Shown one piece after another: positions 6,043 through 8,716 of a DNA stretch of 8,716 nt (its first letter is position 1; each line of letters opens with the position of its first letter). The stretch spans positions 1-8,716 of the forward strand of contig JBFWUW010000134.1 in the NCBI GenBank assembly GCA_050247075.1, read 5' to 3'. Both the position numbers and the translations under genes were made by a program. The notes beneath the pieces were generated by a model, which worked only from the letters and a program-made list of their open reading frames with translations, searched no databases and was not told the DNA's origin. This stretch comes from JBFWUW01 sp050247075 (GTDB lineage: Bacteria > Planctomycetota > Planctomycetia > Pirellulales > JBFWUW01).

Positions 6043-7623
6043 TCAATCGGTCGTGAACTCGGCGCGGAGAAATTCCGCGGCGGTATCCCACTGCTCCAGC
6101 GCCGCGCGAAAGTCGATCCGCATCGCGCGAATCGTCCGAGGAGTCTCCACCCGCCGTTGTTCTTTGGTGTCCGGAAGCAAGGGAATCTGCGCGCTGGCCC
6201 CGTCCGCCAGACGATTTTCTACCTCTGGCGTGAGCAAATAGTCCACTAGCAAGCGAGCTTGTTGGGGATGCGGCCCGCCCCGGATGATGGCCAAGGTGTT
6301 GGGGATGAACAGCGTCCCCAAGGCTCCTTCCATTTGATCGGGGTAAATAATTGCCACCGGCTGCCCTTGTTCAACCTCCATGATGGCGTCGTCGGTGTCG
6401 GTCAGTCCGAAAGCTAGTTCGCCCGCCGACACCGCCAAAGCCACCTGTTTGTTCCCCGACATAATCTGGGCCTGGTTGGCTTTGATATCGCGAAACAATT
6501 GTCGCGCGTCGTCCGGTCCCAGCGAGGCAAACAGGCAGGCGGCGTGGGTGGCCGTTGTGCCAAACAATGGCTTGGCCAGCCCGCAGCGGCCCCGCCAGCG
6601 CTCGTTCGCCAGTTCGTCAATCGAACGCGGCCAATCGTCTGGCGGCACCAGTTTGGTGTTCACCAGCAGCACGCGTGCCCGGGCCGCAAACCCGTGCCAG
6701 TTGCCGTCCGCCGCGCGAAATGCAGCCGGCAGCCCCTGGGCCGTGGGCGGAATGTACGCCTGCAACAACCCCCGTTCCTCCAACCGCAACGTGTTGAGGA
6801 TCTCATTGTTCCAAAACAGGTCACAACGGGGGCGAGCCCTCTCGGCGATGATCAACTGGGTCAGGCCAACCGTCTTGGTCGATTCAACATCAAACTTTGG
6901 CAGCACGGCAATGCCGGTCTGTCGCGTGAAGACTTGCAAGATCGGCTCGGAAAACTCGGAATCCAACGCCGCGTAGACGATGACCTCGTTGCGAATGTCG
7001 TCGTTTAGTTGGCCCACTTCGGATGTGGCCAGCTCCCCCTTGAGGATTCGCGGCCGCGTTTCCAGCGCGGCCAATGCCGCTACGGTCGCTACGCTGGCCA
7101 GGGCCAGCCCACGGGTCAACAGTAGCAGACGCTGGGGCGAGGTTTGCGGCCTGGCCGCGGGCGATAGCTTGCCATGCGCCGGTCTCTTGGAGAACAAACC
7201 GACGGCGTGCAAGATGCCGGCCAGGGCCGTCACCGTGGCCAGCACCGCCAGCCACTCGTCGAGGTCGGCCAGCAATGTCCGCGAAGTCGGCCCGCGCGCG
7301 ATGGCGGCTAGCGCGGAAATCGCCACTAGCCCGTAGGCCGCACAAGCCACCCTTGGCACTTGTCGGGCAATGGTATCCCCCCGCCGCAACGCCAGGCCAA
7401 TCCGCCATTCCAACAGCACCGTTAGCAGCAAGCAGGCCACGCTCGCCAATCGAAAGGCGGCCACGAAATCACGCATGCCTTCCAACCGGTCGATCTGCCC
7501 TTGCCACCACGGGTCTGGCGTCAATCCGCTTTGCAACCAACCGGCGCTCAGCATGGCCAACACGGCCAACGACAGGTGGGCCGTGCCTAGTCGCCGCTGG
7601 GCTGGTTGGTCGGACGGTTTCAT
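6043..7623 (-). CDS. Membrane-anchored AfuA-like extracellular solute-binding protein
   Basis: This 526-residue protein joins a membrane region to a periplasmic binding protein domain. Five hydrophobic helices are visible at about 14-31, 53-77, 91-109, 121-144 and 166-187, before a binding domain spanning about 211-490. That domain starts EVIVYAALDSEFSEPILQVF and carries CDLFWNNEILNTLRLE, SGNKQVALAVSAGELAFGL and TLFIPNTLAIIRGGPHPQQA, typical of the Fe(III)/AfuA family. Five helices would place the domain outside if the N-terminus is cytoplasmic. Ordinary family members have only a signal peptide. Where ferric-binding members carry adjacent tyrosines after SGELALGL, this protein has TDTDDA (408-413), so iron binding by that mode is unlikely; an anionic or organic ligand is possible. 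No permease or ATPase gene lies in the window. The ATG at 7623 lacks a clear Shine-Dalgarno sequence. Confidence 0.85.
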   Translation of the reverse strand: MKPSDQPAQRRLGTAHLSLAVLAMLSAGWLQSGLTPDPWWQGQIDRLEGMRDFVAAFRLASVACLLLTVLLEWRIGLALRRGDTIARQVPRVACAAYGLVAISALAAIARGPTSRTLLADLDEWLAVLATVTALAGILHAVGLFSKRPAHGKLSPAARPQTSPQRLLLLTRGLALASVATVAALAALETRPRILKGELATSEVGQLNDDIRNEVIVYAALDSEFSEPILQVFTRQTGIAVLPKFDVESTKTVGLTQLIIAERARPRCDLFWNNEILNTLRLEERGLLQAYIPPTAQGLPAAFRAADGNWHGFAARARVLLVNTKLVPPDDWPRSIDELANERWRGRCGLAKPLFGTTATHAACLFASLGPDDARQLFRDIKANQAQIMSGNKQVALAVSAGELAFGLTDTDDAIMEVEQGQPVAIIYPDQMEGALGTLFIPNTLAIIRGGPHPQQARLLVDYLLTPEVENRLADGASAQIPLLPDTKEQRRVETPRTIRAMRIDFRAALEQWDTAAEFLRAEFTTD

Positions 7624-7661
7624 GGGACGAGCCGTTAGCGATGGGTGATTTAGCCTGGCTT

Positions 7662-7693
7662 AGCTGTCAGCGGAGCAGCGATCAGCCGTCAGC
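7662..7693 (+). repeat. 32-bp dispersed repeat (copy 2)
   Basis: This matches 1629-1660 in direct orientation with about four mismatches. It lies 38 bp upstream of the solute-binding protein start codon. Both copies sit next to the outermost genes of the window, inside the large inverted repeats. Confidence 0.6.
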
Positions 7694-7784
7694 CGGAGAA
7701 TGGCAAGTGAACTGGCCGTTCGTGAGTCGCACGGTTGGCAGGGCTTAGTGTAGCGAGCGATGCGCGGCCGTTCCAACGCGGGGG

Positions 7785-7845
7785 TGTGGTGCGGGTACAC
7801 GTAGCTGCAAAGCTCCTGCATTGCCGGCTTGATGTGCGATTGGAT
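7785..7845 (-). repeat. Half copy of the BIME-like repeat with A-type motif
   Basis: This aligns without gaps to 8037-8097 at an offset of 252 bp, with about eight mismatches. On the - strand, 7807-7824 reads GCAATGC-AGGA-GCTTTGC, the same palindrome as at 8059-8076 with one stem mismatch. The adjoining - strand sequence (about 7766-7797) also resembles the A hairpin, with a CACCACACCCCCG core. The second palindrome of the full unit is missing. Confidence 0.6.
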
Positions 7846-7903
7846 TCTGCATCTTGCGCAGGGTCGATGGACATGGATCAACGATGGTGGTGCCGCCCCT
7901 CAC

Positions 7904-7949
7904 CCCCAACTCCTCTCCCGCAGCGGGGAGAGGGGGGCGGATGTTGGGG
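7904..7949. repeat. Nested GC-rich hairpin of a widespread repeat type
   Basis: CCCCAAC (7904-7910) pairs with GTTGGGG (7943-7949). Inside it, CCTCTCCC (7912-7919) pairs with GGGAGAGG (7926-7933) around a 6-nt loop. This CCCTCACCCCCAAC...GGGGAGAGGGG design resembles a repeat scattered through many bacterial genomes. There is no T-run on either side. Confidence 0.6.
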
Positions 7950-8005
7950 TTGGAACGTCCAGGGTAAAGTCATCGCCCTGGATGTGGCGGTAGGTTTGAG
8001 CGCTT

Positions 8006-8048
8006 CCTGTTCCAAAATTGCCGTGTTTCGGGGGGTTGTGGTGCAGGT
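8006..8048 (-). repeat. A-type hairpin repeat, right copy 1
   Basis: These 43 bp match 8198-8240 with one mismatch, at an offset of 192 bp. On the - strand they run from ACCTGCACCACA to TGGAACAGG, so outer arms of the ACCTG/CAGGT type flank a variable centre. They are the mirror-image relatives of the A hairpins at 559 and 748. Confidence 0.75.
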
Positions 8049-8183
8049 AAACGTAGACGCAAAGCTCCTGCTTTGCCGGCATGATGTGCGAATGGTTTTC
8101 CATCGTGCGTTAAATGCCGAAAGGCAAGGGACAATCAGGCTCACCGCCAGCGGCAAGGCGGGAGCCATGCCGCTACGGGGAGG
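8049..8183. repeat. BIME-like repeat unit, copy 2 (two palindromes 93 bp apart)
   Basis: On the - strand, 8059-8076 reads GCAAAGC-AGGA-GCTTTGC, a perfect 7-bp stem. On the + strand, 8152-8171 reads GGCAAGGC-GGGA-GCCATGCC, with one mismatch. The spacing equals that of the unit at 3641-3775, and the flanking sequence is also partly conserved. The unit lies between two A-type hairpin copies. Confidence 0.65.
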
Positions 8184-8197
8184 GCCAATCGGCCTTA

Positions 8198-8240
8198 CCT
8201 GTTCCAAAATTGCCGTGTTTTGGGGGGTTGTGGTGCAGGT
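8198..8240 (-). repeat. A-type hairpin repeat, right copy 2
   Basis: This is nearly identical to 8006-8048. Its inner edge on the - strand, at 8240, lies 42 bp from the end of the right inverted repeat (8282). On the left, the A hairpin at 559 is also 42 bp from the end of IR-L (517). The A hairpin therefore appears to belong to the larger repeat unit. Confidence 0.75.
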
Positions 8241-8281
8241 TTGCCTACAAAAAGCGTGAATTTTGGCGAGTGCGCACCGAT

Positions 8282-8627
8282 AGCGCCCCGCGTGGCAACC
8301 GCGTTTCAAAAATATGGACAGGCCCCGTGGCACGTACCGGTCGGCGGAGTGGCGGCGAGAAAGGTCGCGCTTCCACGTTGGCTGATCGGCCGGCAACGGT
8401 AGCCGTAATTAAGGACTCGCCCGATAGGCCGCCCGCCACGGCCATGCCGTTCGAGCACGCGGCGGACGACGATGCTGGGGCGGTTTGGGGCCTTCGCGCC
8501 CGCTGGACGTGCAAATGCCACGTCGGCGCGCAAAGCCGAACGCTGGCAATTATACACGATATGCTCATTTTGTAAACTATTAAAGTATATATTTTGACAT
8601 ATATTGTCTGCGCCTGCTCAAGGCCAT
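8282..8627 (-). repeat. Long inverted repeat, right copy (IR-R), with inward promoter
   Basis: This is the reverse-orientation partner of 170-517, with the same order of parts: AT-rich promoter segment, then GC-rich body. Frames across it on either strand resemble those in IR-L. In the frame from 8557 I count about 19 codon differences over the first 60-odd codons against IR-L, only about five of them silent. That does not fit a protein held by selection. Confidence 0.85.
8549..8576 (-). promoter_or_regulatory. Near-consensus sigma70 promoter inside IR-R
   Basis: Read on the - strand, the -35 box TTTACA (8576-8571) and a perfect -10 box TATAAT (8554-8549) are 16 bp apart. The boxes and spacing match the IR-L promoter while the spacer differs at several positions. 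Transcription would run leftward through the repeat body, in the direction of the solute-binding protein gene. Confidence 0.65.
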
Positions 8628-8716
8628 CGCGCACTCTGCGTAGAATAGGCTGGCGCGGCAAGATTACTTTTGCTATAAATCTATACACGTTTCTGTTCGA
8701 ATTGCCAAGACACGGA
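8628..8716. other. Right-edge region, nothing recognised
   Basis: The last 89 bp lie outside the inverted repeat. They do not align convincingly with the corresponding bases before 170. No gene, RNA or repeat can be supported here. Confidence 0.4.

Noticed and set aside
170..8627. Composite transposon or genomic island bounded by the inverted repeats
   Set aside because: No transposase, integrase or target duplication is visible, and the interior holds core genes such as pyrB. Independent dispersed copies are simpler.

Overview
The window is GC-rich bacterial chromosome, most likely from a planctomycete of the Pirellulales type. That assignment is inference. It rests on the P-II subtype, a secreted protein of a kind I associate with Planctomycetes, a Tat-type secreted hydrolase, a five-helix anchored solute-binding protein, and intergenic space crowded with short palindromic repeats. 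I see no rRNA, tRNA, CRISPR array, transposase, phage or plasmid gene.

There are six credible genes. On the + strand are a P-II nitrogen regulator (1272-1619), a secreted protein of unknown function (1968-2897), a membrane-anchored LysM protein (3083-3631) and a Tat-exported alpha/beta hydrolase (4928-6037). On the - strand are aspartate carbamoyltransferase, pyrB (3773-4729), and a membrane-anchored AfuA-like solute-binding protein (6043-7623). pyrB and the hydrolase are divergent. LysM and pyrB are convergent, as are the hydrolase and the solute-binding protein. Nothing suggests one shared pathway: the set mixes nitrogen signalling, pyrimidine synthesis and envelope functions.

The most unusual content is non-coding. 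Two diverged copies of a roughly 350 bp repeat lie near the ends in inverted orientation (about 170-517 and 8282-8627). Each starts with an AT-rich stretch carrying a near-consensus sigma70 promoter that points inward. Exactly 42 bp inside each copy lies a hairpin of the ACCTG...CAGGT type. On the left this hairpin belongs to a 189 bp tandem duplication (559-936). On the right it recurs at a 192 bp spacing. A second palindrome family, with conserved purine loops (AGGA, GGGA or GGGG), forms two-palindrome units at 3641-3775 and 8049-8183. In both, the two palindromes start exactly 93 bp apart, as in BIME/REP elements. Smaller repeats occur at 924-947/2931-2953, 1629-1660/7662-7693 and 2908-2922/4782-4797.

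About 1-1271 and 7624-8716 hold no gene I can support. Open reading frames there cross the repeats and look spurious.
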